64,000 bases of DNA from Acidobacteriota bacterium (GTDB lineage: Bacteria > Acidobacteriota > Holophagae > Holophagales > Holophagaceae), in contig JACPUT010000009.1 of the NCBI GenBank assembly GCA_016192145.1, positions 222,692 through 286,691 of the forward strand, read 5' to 3'. A program made the translations under genes and the position numbers. Position 1 is the stretch's first letter, and each line of letters opens with the position of its first letter. Under the pieces are notes generated by a model that saw only the letters and a program-made list of their open reading frames with translations, was not told where the DNA came from and ran no database searches. Positions 56,713-64,000 of this stretch are shown piece by piece.

Positions 56713-57582
56713 CTATTTCCGGGGCCCGCCCTTGAGCCCCTCGAAGATGCGATCCAGCTCGGCCTCGTAGCTGTAGTGCAGCTGCACGGTGCCGGCCTTG
56801 CCCTTGGGATGGATCTCCACCTTCACGTGCCAGGCCTGCGTGAGTTCCTCGGCGGCGGCTTTGATGAAGAGTTCCTGGGGGTGCTTCTTCTTCGGGCCCT
56901 TGGTCTTTCGCTCCGCCTGGAGCTGTTGGACGCGGGCCTCCAGAGCGCGGACGCTGAGGCCCTTGTCGGTGACTTCCAGGGCCAGCTGTTCCTGCAGGCG
57001 GGCGTTCTCCACGCCGAGCAGCACCTTGGCATGACCGGTGCTGATCTCGCTGGTGGCCACCATGCCCTGCAGTTCGGCGGGAAGGCGGAGGAGGCGCAGC
57101 GTGTTGGCCACCTGGGGTCGGCTCTTGCCCACGCGGTCCGCCACCTGCTCCTGCGTGAGGCGCAGGTGCTCCCCCAGCTGCCAGTAAGCGCGGGCCTCCT
57201 CGATGGGGTTCAGCTCCTGGCGCTGGATGTTCTCCACGAGGGCGAACTCCAGGAGGCGGTCGTCGGGGACTTCCTTGACGATGACGGGCACCATGGCGAG
57301 GCCCGCCTGCTTGGCGGCGCGCCAGCGGCGTTCCCCGGCGATGATCTCGAACTTGTCGCCCACCTTGCGCACGACGATGGGCTGCATCATGCCGTGCTGC
57401 TTCAGGCTCTCGGAGAGGTCGTGGATCGCCTGCTCGTCGAAGTAGGTGCGGGGCTGCTGCCGGTTGGGGCTGAGGCTGCCGATGGGCAGCTCGCGCTGGG
57501 CGGCGTCCTCGGGGGCCATCTGGCTCATGAGGGAGGTGAGGCCGCGGCCGAGGGCCGGGCGTTTGGCGGTCGCGTTGCTCAT
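56713..57582 (-). CDS. parB: chromosome-partitioning protein ParB
   Basis: 289 aa from the ATG at 57580-57582, overlapping the parA stop. The N-terminal tail ALGRGLTSLMSQ binds ParA. The ParB/Srx CTPase domain has PNRQQPRTYFDEQAIHDL, ERRWRAAKQAGLAMVP and VENIQRQELNPIEEARAYWQ, and the helix-turn-helix is LTQEQVADRVGKSRPQVANTL then STGHAKVLLG. Short Lys/Arg linker and dimerisation C-terminus. No canonical parS was seen in the window. Confidence 0.95.
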   Translation of the reverse strand: MSNATAKRPALGRGLTSLMSQMAPEDAAQRELPIGSLSPNRQQPRTYFDEQAIHDLSESLKQHGMMQPIVVRKVGDKFEIIAGERRWRAAKQAGLAMVPVIVKEVPDDRLLEFALVENIQRQELNPIEEARAYWQLGEHLRLTQEQVADRVGKSRPQVANTLRLLRLPAELQGMVATSEISTGHAKVLLGVENARLQEQLALEVTDKGLSVRALEARVQQLQAERKTKGPKKKHPQELFIKAAAEELTQAWHVKVEIHPKGKAGTVQLHYSYEAELDRIFEGLKGGPRK

Positions 57583-58355
57583 CGGACTTCTCCGGCGTAT
57601 TCGAGCCCCAACCACTCCTTGGCGAGGTTGAGGTAGGCTTGCGCTCCCTTCGACTTGAGGTCGTAGAAGGCCACGGGCTTGCCGTGGCTGGGGGCCTCGG
57701 CCAAGCGGATGTTGCGGGGGATCATGGTGTTGAAGACCTTGCCCGGGAAGGCCTGGCGCACTTCGGCAGCCACGGCGGCGCCCAGGTTGGTGCGCTCCTC
57801 GGCCATGGTGAGGAGGATGCCCCCCAGCTGCAGGCCCGGATTCGGTCCCGACTGCACGCGGCGCAGGGTCTCCGTGAGCTCGGCGAGGCCATCCAGCGCG
57901 AAGAACTCGCAGGGCATGGGGACGATGACCTCGTCCGCGGCCGACAGCGCGTTCAGCGTGATCATGCCGAGGCTGGGCGGGGGATCGATGAGGATGTAGT
58001 CGAACTTCTCGCGGGCGCTGGCGAGGCCCTGCTTCAGCACCTGGAGCTGGGGCATCTCGAAGAGCTCGAACTCCAGCTGGGCGAGGTCCTTGCCGGCGGG
58101 GATCACCTGCAGCATGGGCACTTCGGTGGAGAGCGTGAGGGCCTCGGCGGGGGCGCCCTTCATCAGGGCGTAGCTGCCGGCGCGGTGATCGGGCTTGGGG
58201 AAGCCCAGGCCCGTGGTGCTGTGGCCCTGGGGGTCGAAGTCCACGAGCAGGACCATCTTCTCCATCAGCGCGAGGCTCGCGGCGAGGTTGATGGCGGTGG
58301 TGGTCTTCCCCACGCCGCCCTTTTGGTTGGCCAGGGCCACGATGCGAGCGGTCAT
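57579..58355 (-). CDS. parA: chromosome-partitioning ATPase ParA
   Basis: 258 aa from the ATG at 58353-58355. Deviant Walker A NQKGGVGKTTTAINLAASLA, Walker A' LLVDFDPQGHSTTGLG and Walker B DYILIDPPPSLGMITLNAL. Soj/ParA family, no N-terminal DNA-binding extension. It drives segregation of ParB-bound origin DNA over the nucleoid. The two genes overlap (ATGA). An inverted repeat of GTGGAAC-type half sites lies at 58435-58468. Confidence 0.96.
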   Translation of the reverse strand: MTARIVALANQKGGVGKTTTAINLAASLALMEKMVLLVDFDPQGHSTTGLGFPKPDHRAGSYALMKGAPAEALTLSTEVPMLQVIPAGKDLAQLEFELFEMPQLQVLKQGLASAREKFDYILIDPPPSLGMITLNALSAADEVIVPMPCEFFALDGLAELTETLRRVQSGPNPGLQLGGILLTMAEERTNLGAAVAAEVRQAFPGKVFNTMIPRNIRLAEAPSHGKPVAFYDLKSKGAQAYLNLAKEWLGLEYAGEVR

Positions 58356-58434
58356 TGATGGAACTCCAATCGGTGGACACGCACCGGACAAGCAGCGAAC
58401 GGGCGCTGGTTGGCTTTCATGACAGGTCCTTTTG

Positions 58435-58468
58435 CGTGGAACACCCATTTTGGCGCGGACGTTCCACG
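58435..58468. promoter_or_regulatory. inverted GTGGAAC half-sites before parA
   Basis: CGTGGAAC (58435-58442) and GTTCCACG (58461-58468) form a perfect 8-bp inverted repeat, 18 bp apart, 80-113 bp upstream of the parA start. The bases are those of parS half-sites but the order is inside-out compared with TGTTCCACGTGGAACA. A candidate autoregulatory site for ParA/ParB. Confidence 0.5.
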
Positions 58469-58486
58469 ACTTCAATCACGGAAAAG

Positions 58487-59779
58487 CTAGCGCAGGTTTT
58501 CCACCAGTTGGCCCACGACGGAAGCCCAGTCTCCGGGCATCGGCTGCCGGACCAACTGCACCGTGGGGTACCAGGGGCTGTCCACCCGGCCCTCCATCCA
58601 GCGCCAATCGGGCACGAAGGGGAGCAGCAGCAGGGTGGGGACGCCCAGGGCCCCGGCCAGGTGGGCGGGGGCCGTGTCCACGGTGACCAGGAGGTCCAGC
58701 CGGGAGAGGGCGTGGGCGGTGTCGCCGAAATCCGAGAGGTGGGGACCGAGGTCGAGGAGGTCGGGAAGGGGGGGGAGCTGGGTGGTGCCCACCTGCAGGG
58801 AGACCCACCCGATTCCTGGGAGGCCCGCCAAGGGGGCCAGCAGCCCGGGATCGAGGCTGCGCTGCCGATCCTGGGCGTGGCGAGGGTTGCCGGCCCACAC
58901 GAGGCCGATCCTCGGGCCCGGGGGAAGGGCCGCCAGGGCGGCATCCAGCACGGGCCTCGCCCGCACTTCCGGCGGCACGGCGAGGTAGGGCACGGCGGCG
59001 GGCAGGTGAGCCAGGGTGGTGCCGAAGAGGCGCGGGAGGCTCAGGAGGGCGGCCTTGGCGGCACAGGCGGGCAGGGGCTCACCCGGGGCCACGAGGCGCA
59101 GGTTCGGCATCACGGTGGCGAGCACGCGATGGAGCGGCCGTTCGCAGCACAGGAGGGGTTCGATGCCTTCCCGTCGGAGGTAGGGAAGGTAGCGGGCCAT
59201 CATCAGGGTGTCGCCGAAGCCCTGATCGGCGAAGAGGAGCAGGGGGCCCCCGAGGGGCTCGCCCGTCCACCAGGGCAGCTGGGGGAAGGGCGTGGGCTGG
59301 AAATCGGGCAGGCCCCAGCGGGCTTCCATGGCCTCCAGGCCCTCGCCCAGCTGCCCCTGCCTCAGCAGCGCCATGGCGAGGTTGTACCGGGCGCCCGCGT
59401 GGCGTGGATCCAGCCCCAGGGCGCGGCGGCAGGCCACTTCGGCTTCGGCGCTGCGGCCGAGCGCCGCCAGGGCGCGCCCCAGGTTGAAGGGGTGGGCGGC
59501 CTGCGCGGGCTCCAGGGACTCCGCGCGTTGGAAGCACGCGAGGGCCTCGTCGCCGGGGCCCAGGGCGATGCCGAGGTTGGCGCGATGGGCGGCGCGCCCG
59601 GGTTCCAGTTCGATGGCGCGGCGGAGGATCGGGATGGCCTCCGCCGACCGCTGCCGCGCGTTGAGGAGGGCGCCGAGATTGCCCAGGGCAAGGGGGTCGT
59701 CGCCCAGGGCCCGGTAGCCGGCCTCGGCCTCATCCCAGCGCCCGGCCTGGTGGTGGGCGATGGCGAGCGCGAGGTTCAT
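58487..59779 (-). CDS. TPR-glycosyltransferase (second tandem copy)
   Basis: 430 aa from the ATG at 59777-59779. N-terminal ~150 residues hold TPR units (LALAIAHHQAGRWDEAEAGY, LGNLGALLNARQRSAEAI). A C-terminal GT9/GT41-like glycosyltransferase follows: LLLFADQGFGDTLMMARYLP, GPRIGLVWAGNPRHAQD and LLVTVDTAPAHLAGALG. Such proteins usually glycosylate proteins or envelope components. Overlaps the upstream paralogue by 4 bp. Same fold and motif spacing as that copy, moderate identity. Confidence 0.88.
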   Translation of the reverse strand: MNLALAIAHHQAGRWDEAEAGYRALGDDPLALGNLGALLNARQRSAEAIPILRRAIELEPGRAAHRANLGIALGPGDEALACFQRAESLEPAQAAHPFNLGRALAALGRSAEAEVACRRALGLDPRHAGARYNLAMALLRQGQLGEGLEAMEARWGLPDFQPTPFPQLPWWTGEPLGGPLLLFADQGFGDTLMMARYLPYLRREGIEPLLCCERPLHRVLATVMPNLRLVAPGEPLPACAAKAALLSLPRLFGTTLAHLPAAVPYLAVPPEVRARPVLDAALAALPPGPRIGLVWAGNPRHAQDRQRSLDPGLLAPLAGLPGIGWVSLQVGTTQLPPLPDLLDLGPHLSDFGDTAHALSRLDLLVTVDTAPAHLAGALGVPTLLLLPFVPDWRWMEGRVDSPWYPTVQLVRQPMPGDWASVVGQLVENLR

Positions 59780-61215
59780 CGGGGTTCCAGCGCGGCTGCC
59801 ACGGCGGCGATGGCGCCCTTCCAATCGCCATCCACGGGCTGGCGGTAGATCTTCACGGAGGGATACCAGGGACTGTCGCTCCGCTCCAGCTGCCATCGCC
59901 AGTCGGGGGCCTTGGCGAGGATCAGGTGGGCGGGCAGGCCGAGGGCTCCGGCGAGGTGGACGACGGAGGTATCCACGGTCACGAGGCCATCCAAGCGCGA
60001 GAGGGCATGGGCGGTGTCGCAGAAATCGGAGAGGAGGTCACCCAGGTCGACGAGGGGCAGTTCCGGGAGTGGAGGTGGACCCTCTTCCCACCGCTGCAGG
60101 GAAACCCACGTGATGTCCTTGAGGCGGGCAAGGCCGCCCAGGGCTTCCAAGGGCAGGCAGCGATAGGCATTGTCCTGGTGGATGGCGTTGCCCGCCCAAA
60201 CGAGTCCGATCCTCCGGCCGGGGATTGCGTCGAGCCGGGCGTCGATCTCCACCCTCCGAGGTGCGAGTTCGGGAGCAGGCATCGGGAGGTAAGGCGCGGG
60301 CGGGATGGGCTCGGGGCCCAGGAGGGAGGGGAGGGACATGAGCGGAGCCTGGAGATCCGCGGGGGGCGGAGCTTCGTCTTCGCCGATGAGCAGGTCCACG
60401 GGAACGCTCCTCGCGATGCGGAGCAGGGAGGGCTGGAGCCGCAGGATCACCCGGCCGCCCAGACCCTTCACCTTCGGCAGGTAGCGCAGGGCCATGAGGC
60501 TGTCGCCCAGGCCCTGCTCGGCCCATAGGAGCAAGGTGCGGCCCGCGAAGGGCTCGCCCTGCCACCGTGGGCAGCCCAGCTCCGGATCGAAGGCGGCGAT
60601 ATCGGGCACCCGCCAGCGCCACTCGTATTCGCGGAACCCCGCGTCGAGGTGGCCGCCCTGGAGGAGGGCGATGCCGAGGTTCAGGTGGGCGAGCGGGTTG
60701 GACGGGTCGAGGGCGACCGCGCGGCTGGCGTCGGCGACGGCCTCTTCCGTGCGCTGGAGGCGCAGCAGGCTCGCGCTTCGGTTCACGAGGGCGCCGGGGT
60801 GATCCGGGGCGAGGGCCAAGGCGGCCTCATCCGCCGCCAGGGCCTCTTCGCCGCGCCCCAGGCGATGGTAGATGCGGCCCAAACCGAAGCGTCCGGCGGG
60901 GTCGGCGGGTTCCAGGGCGATGGCGCGCAGTTGGGCGGCCAGGGCGTCGGCGGGCTGTCCGGAGGCCAGGAGGATCTCGGCCCGCTCCAGCAGAAGGGCC
61001 GGAGATTCGGGGCCCAGGGCATCCGCCTTGGCGAGTGCCTCCTTGGCGTCCTCCATGCGGCCGGCGCGTCGCAGGCAGGCCGCGTAGTTGATCCAGCCAT
61101 CCATGAGGTCGGGATGCCGGCTCAGCAGACGCCTCCAGGCGAGGGAGGCGCCGGCGTGATTGCCGGCTTGTTGCAGTTGGACCGCTTCGGCGAACCAGGC
61201 CTCGAGATGAGTCAT
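59776..61215 (-). CDS. TPR-glycosyltransferase (first tandem copy)
   Basis: 479 aa. About five TPR units in the first 200 residues (GASLAWRRLLSRHPDLMDGW, FGLGRIYHRLGRGEEALA, LNLGIALLQGGHLDAGFREY). The glycosyltransferase part is LLLWAEQGLGDSLMALRYLP, RIGLVWAGNAIHQDNAYR and LVTVDTSVVHLAGALGLPAH. Follows dapF by 31 bp on the same strand. A longer TPR array than its neighbour suggests different protein targets. Acceptor unknown. Confidence 0.88.
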   Translation of the reverse strand: MTHLEAWFAEAVQLQQAGNHAGASLAWRRLLSRHPDLMDGWINYAACLRRAGRMEDAKEALAKADALGPESPALLLERAEILLASGQPADALAAQLRAIALEPADPAGRFGLGRIYHRLGRGEEALAADEAALALAPDHPGALVNRSASLLRLQRTEEAVADASRAVALDPSNPLAHLNLGIALLQGGHLDAGFREYEWRWRVPDIAAFDPELGCPRWQGEPFAGRTLLLWAEQGLGDSLMALRYLPKVKGLGGRVILRLQPSLLRIARSVPVDLLIGEDEAPPPADLQAPLMSLPSLLGPEPIPPAPYLPMPAPELAPRRVEIDARLDAIPGRRIGLVWAGNAIHQDNAYRCLPLEALGGLARLKDITWVSLQRWEEGPPPLPELPLVDLGDLLSDFCDTAHALSRLDGLVTVDTSVVHLAGALGLPAHLILAKAPDWRWQLERSDSPWYPSVKIYRQPVDGDWKGAIAAVAAALEPR

Positions 61216-61246
61216 GGTGTCCTCTTCGTCGAGCGGGTCGCGTGAC

Positions 61247-62050
61247 TCAAAGCTGGGCGAAGGCGGAACCCAGCTCCAGGGCTCCGAGCACGCGGATGGG
61301 GCCCGAGAGCCAGAGGTTCGTCCAGCGATCCGGGGCGGCCCACGCCAGGCTCACGGTGACGGGATCGCCACTGGCCGTCTCCAGGTGCCAAGTGGTCCCG
61401 CCTCCGGTGGCGGCGAGCCAGGCCGCGGCCACGGAGCAGCCCGTGCCGCAACAGAGGGTCTCGCCCTCCACGCCCCGCTCCCAGGAGCGGATTCGGGCCC
61501 GGCCGGGTGCGAGCACCTCGAGCACGTTCACGTTGGTGCCTCCGGGGATGGCAGGATGGAAGCGCAAGGGCGGGGCCAGGGTGGCGAGGTCCACGTCTTT
61601 CACGGAAGGGACGCGAAGGACCAGCTGGGGATTGCCGACGAAACCAAAGGCGGCCCCCGCGGGATCGAGCCCCAGCGCGGGAAGGGGTTTCAAACCGAAT
61701 CCTTCCCCCTCGGGCAGGCGCAACCCCACTCCCTCGGGCTGCCGCCGCAGCTGCACGGATTGGCCGTTGCTGAGCACCTCCACCTGAGCGCCCTCAGGTG
61801 CCCCGGGTATTCCCAGGGCGGCGCGGGTGCCGTTGGAACAGAAGGTGGAGGCCCCATCCAGGTCCCAGTGCTCCATCCGCCAAGGGCCGACGCCGGGTCG
61901 TTGGAGCAGGAAGATCCCATCCAACCCCAGCGCCGTGCCTCGGGGGCAGAGGGCCTGGGCCCAGCGGGAGCCATCGAAGGTGGCGGGCACCTCGTCAGCC
62001 CACAGGTACGCGAAGACATTCCCGGATGCGGAGGCGAGGTGGACGATCAT
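61247..62050 (-). CDS. dapF: diaminopimelate epimerase-like protein
   Basis: 267 aa, usual DapF size. Opening ASASGNVFAYLW and the first catalytic Cys in TFCSNGTRAALGIPG (normally CGNGxR; Gly is Ser here). The second Cys is in GETLCCGTGCSVAAAWLA and GGTNVNVLEVL precedes it. Both halves of the two-base mechanism are therefore present. It converts LL- to meso-diaminopimelate for lysine and peptidoglycan. It lies outside the lysine operon, ~11 kb away, upstream of the TPR-glycosyltransferases. Confidence 0.9.
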   Translation of the reverse strand: MIVHLASASGNVFAYLWADEVPATFDGSRWAQALCPRGTALGLDGIFLLQRPGVGPWRMEHWDLDGASTFCSNGTRAALGIPGAPEGAQVEVLSNGQSVQLRRQPEGVGLRLPEGEGFGLKPLPALGLDPAGAAFGFVGNPQLVLRVPSVKDVDLATLAPPLRFHPAIPGGTNVNVLEVLAPGRARIRSWERGVEGETLCCGTGCSVAAAWLAATGGGTTWHLETASGDPVTVSLAWAAPDRWTNLWLSGPIRVLGALELGSAFAQL

Positions 62051-62060
62051 GCGCGGGCCA

Positions 62061-62363
62061 TTACTTCTGCCGGTCCTTGAAGGTATAGACGGTCTCGCCG
62101 GGCTTGGCGAAGCCCTGGCGGCGGGCCAGGGCTTCCATCAATTCGGGATCCCGCTGGGCCAGCCGATGGACTTCGTCATAGAGCTCCCGGTTGCTCTTGC
62201 TGAGCTCCAGGAGGGAACGCTTGGTTTCCACCAGTTCACGCTGGCGCTTGCGCAGTTCGGGAATGCCATCCGGCGAAAGCCAAAGAAGGGCCACGCTCGA
62301 AAGGGCGGACAAGGCCAGGCTCCACCAGACGGTGCGGGAGCGGAGGAGCCAGTTGACGTTCAC
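62061..62363 (-). CDS. FtsB/DivIC septum-formation initiator
   Basis: 100 aa. A basic start (MNVNWLLRSRTVWW), one membrane helix (SLALSALSSVALLWLSP), then a coiled coil (RKRQRELVETKRSLLELSKS) and the FtsB-type end LAQRDPELMEALARRQGFAK followed by PGETVYTF. A division-site scaffold protein working with FtsL/FtsQ. The eno-ftsB order on the same strand is the widespread arrangement, with 15 bp between them. Confidence 0.9.
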   Translation of the reverse strand: MNVNWLLRSRTVWWSLALSALSSVALLWLSPDGIPELRKRQRELVETKRSLLELSKSNRELYDEVHRLAQRDPELMEALARRQGFAKPGETVYTFKDRQK

Positions 62364-62378
62364 CTTCGGGGTCCGGGG

Positions 62379-63722
<1,344 letters not shown>

Positions 63723-63733
63723 CTAAAACACGA

Positions 63734-63756
63734 CCGCCCGGGCAGGGCCCGGGCGG
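63734..63756 (-). terminator. terminator of the histone-like gene
   Basis: CCGCCCGGGC (63734-63743) and GCCCGGGCGG (63747-63756), perfect 10-bp stem with AGG loop. On the minus strand it follows the histone-like stop by 24 bp and is followed by TCGTGTTTTA. Confidence 0.8.
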
Positions 63757-63780
63757 CGTGTGATCGTCTTGGTCGACGGT

Positions 63781-64000
63781 CTACTTCTTCTTGGCAACCT
63801 TCTTGGCGGCGGGCTTCTTGGCAGCGGCCTTCTTGGGGGCGGCCTTCTTGGCAGCAGCCTTCTTGGGGGCGGCCTTCTTGGCGGCAGCCTTCTTGGGGGC
63901 GGCCTTCTTGGCAGCAGCCTTCTTGGGGGCGGCCTTCTTGGCAGCAGCCTTCTTGGGGGCGGCCTTCTTGGCAGCAGCCTTCTTGGGGGCGGCCTTCTTG
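63781..64000 (-). CDS. histone H1-like Lys/Ala-rich protein, C-terminus only
   Basis: Partial gene, cut by the right edge: only the last ~72 codons are seen, ending in TAG at 63781-63783. The sequence is a run of near-identical 30-bp units encoding PKKAAAKKAA-type decapeptides and a tail PAAKKVAKKK. This is the composition of bacterial histone-H1-like (HC1/AlgP-type) DNA-binding tails or of HU variants with a basic extension. The N-terminal domain, which would decide, is outside the window. The repeat array is prone to slippage. Confidence 0.85.
   Translation of the reverse strand, partial: KKAAPKKAAAKKAAPKKAAAKKAAPKKAAAKKAAPKKAAAKKAAPKKAAAKKAAPKKAAAKKPAAKKVAKKK

Noticed and set aside
63781..64000. 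30-bp tandem repeats as a CRISPR array
   Set aside because: The repeat units are contiguous, without spacers, and encode Lys/Ala decapeptides in a continuous frame with a stop and terminator.

Overview
The window is high-GC, gene-dense chromosomal DNA of a Gram-negative bacterium. I favour an acidobacterium of the Holophaga/Geothrix type. This is inferred from the gene mix: a large Oar-like TonB-dependent receptor with a carboxypeptidase-regulatory plug extension, a CBM9/DUF5916 outer-membrane protein, ThyX instead of ThyA, many ATGA/GTGA start-stop overlaps, and a Lys/Ala-rich histone-like tail. No phage, transposase or CRISPR array is visible. The content is mostly housekeeping with a few accessory cassettes.

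Layout. 1-3484 (minus) is the end of an aryl-polyene-like type II fatty-acid/polyketide cluster: chain-length-factor KS, two acyltransferases, two ACPs, a dehydratase and a glycosyltransferase. It runs off the left edge. 3521-10556 holds a YajG-like protein, an apparently exported HIT protein, transaldolase, ThyX, a kynureninase-fold PLP enzyme, a DUF5916 outer-membrane protein and a DUF192 protein. 10563-15986 (minus) is the cell-shape operon mreB-mreC-mreD-mrdA-rodA. 16093-19539 has a glutaredoxin, a SurA-like lipoprotein, tRNA-Phe inside an unusual set of inverted repeats, a YfgM-like protein and pyrimidine-nucleoside phosphorylase. 19915-22875 is the Oar-like receptor, followed by a LytT/LytS two-component pair. 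24884-36751 is a mixed region: glutathione peroxidase, PAS protein, cysteine dioxygenase, phosphatase, barstar, a duplicated NTF2-like gene, YceH, a Tat-exported PLP enzyme, a protein-glutaminase-like protein and ThiG.

36828-39744 is the most distinctive accessory cassette. It contains a rhombosortase, a lipoprotein with a rhombosortase-type C-terminal tail, a 42-residue membrane microprotein and a CarF/TMEM189-type plasmanyl-lipid desaturase. They lie head-to-head with a TetR regulator across two tandem palindromic operators. 41866-50519 is a lysine operon: a lysine riboswitch with an SD-sequestering hairpin, then M20 deacylase (dapE-like), asd, lysC, dapB, dapA, dapD, aminotransferase and lysA. 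The missing epimerase, dapF, lies at 61247-62050, so all enzymes of the succinylase pathway have candidates here. 50532-64000 carries YbaK, a GGDEF protein, a CDF transporter, folC, accD, parB-parA, two tandem TPR-glycosyltransferases, dapF, ftsB, eno and the C-terminus of a histone-H1-like protein.

A recurring motif is a strong hairpin that contains or abuts the start codon (deoA, glutaredoxin, AlkD-like gene, DUF192 gene, and the lysine-operon leader), suggesting structure-based translational control. All functions are read from sequence patterns without database searches.
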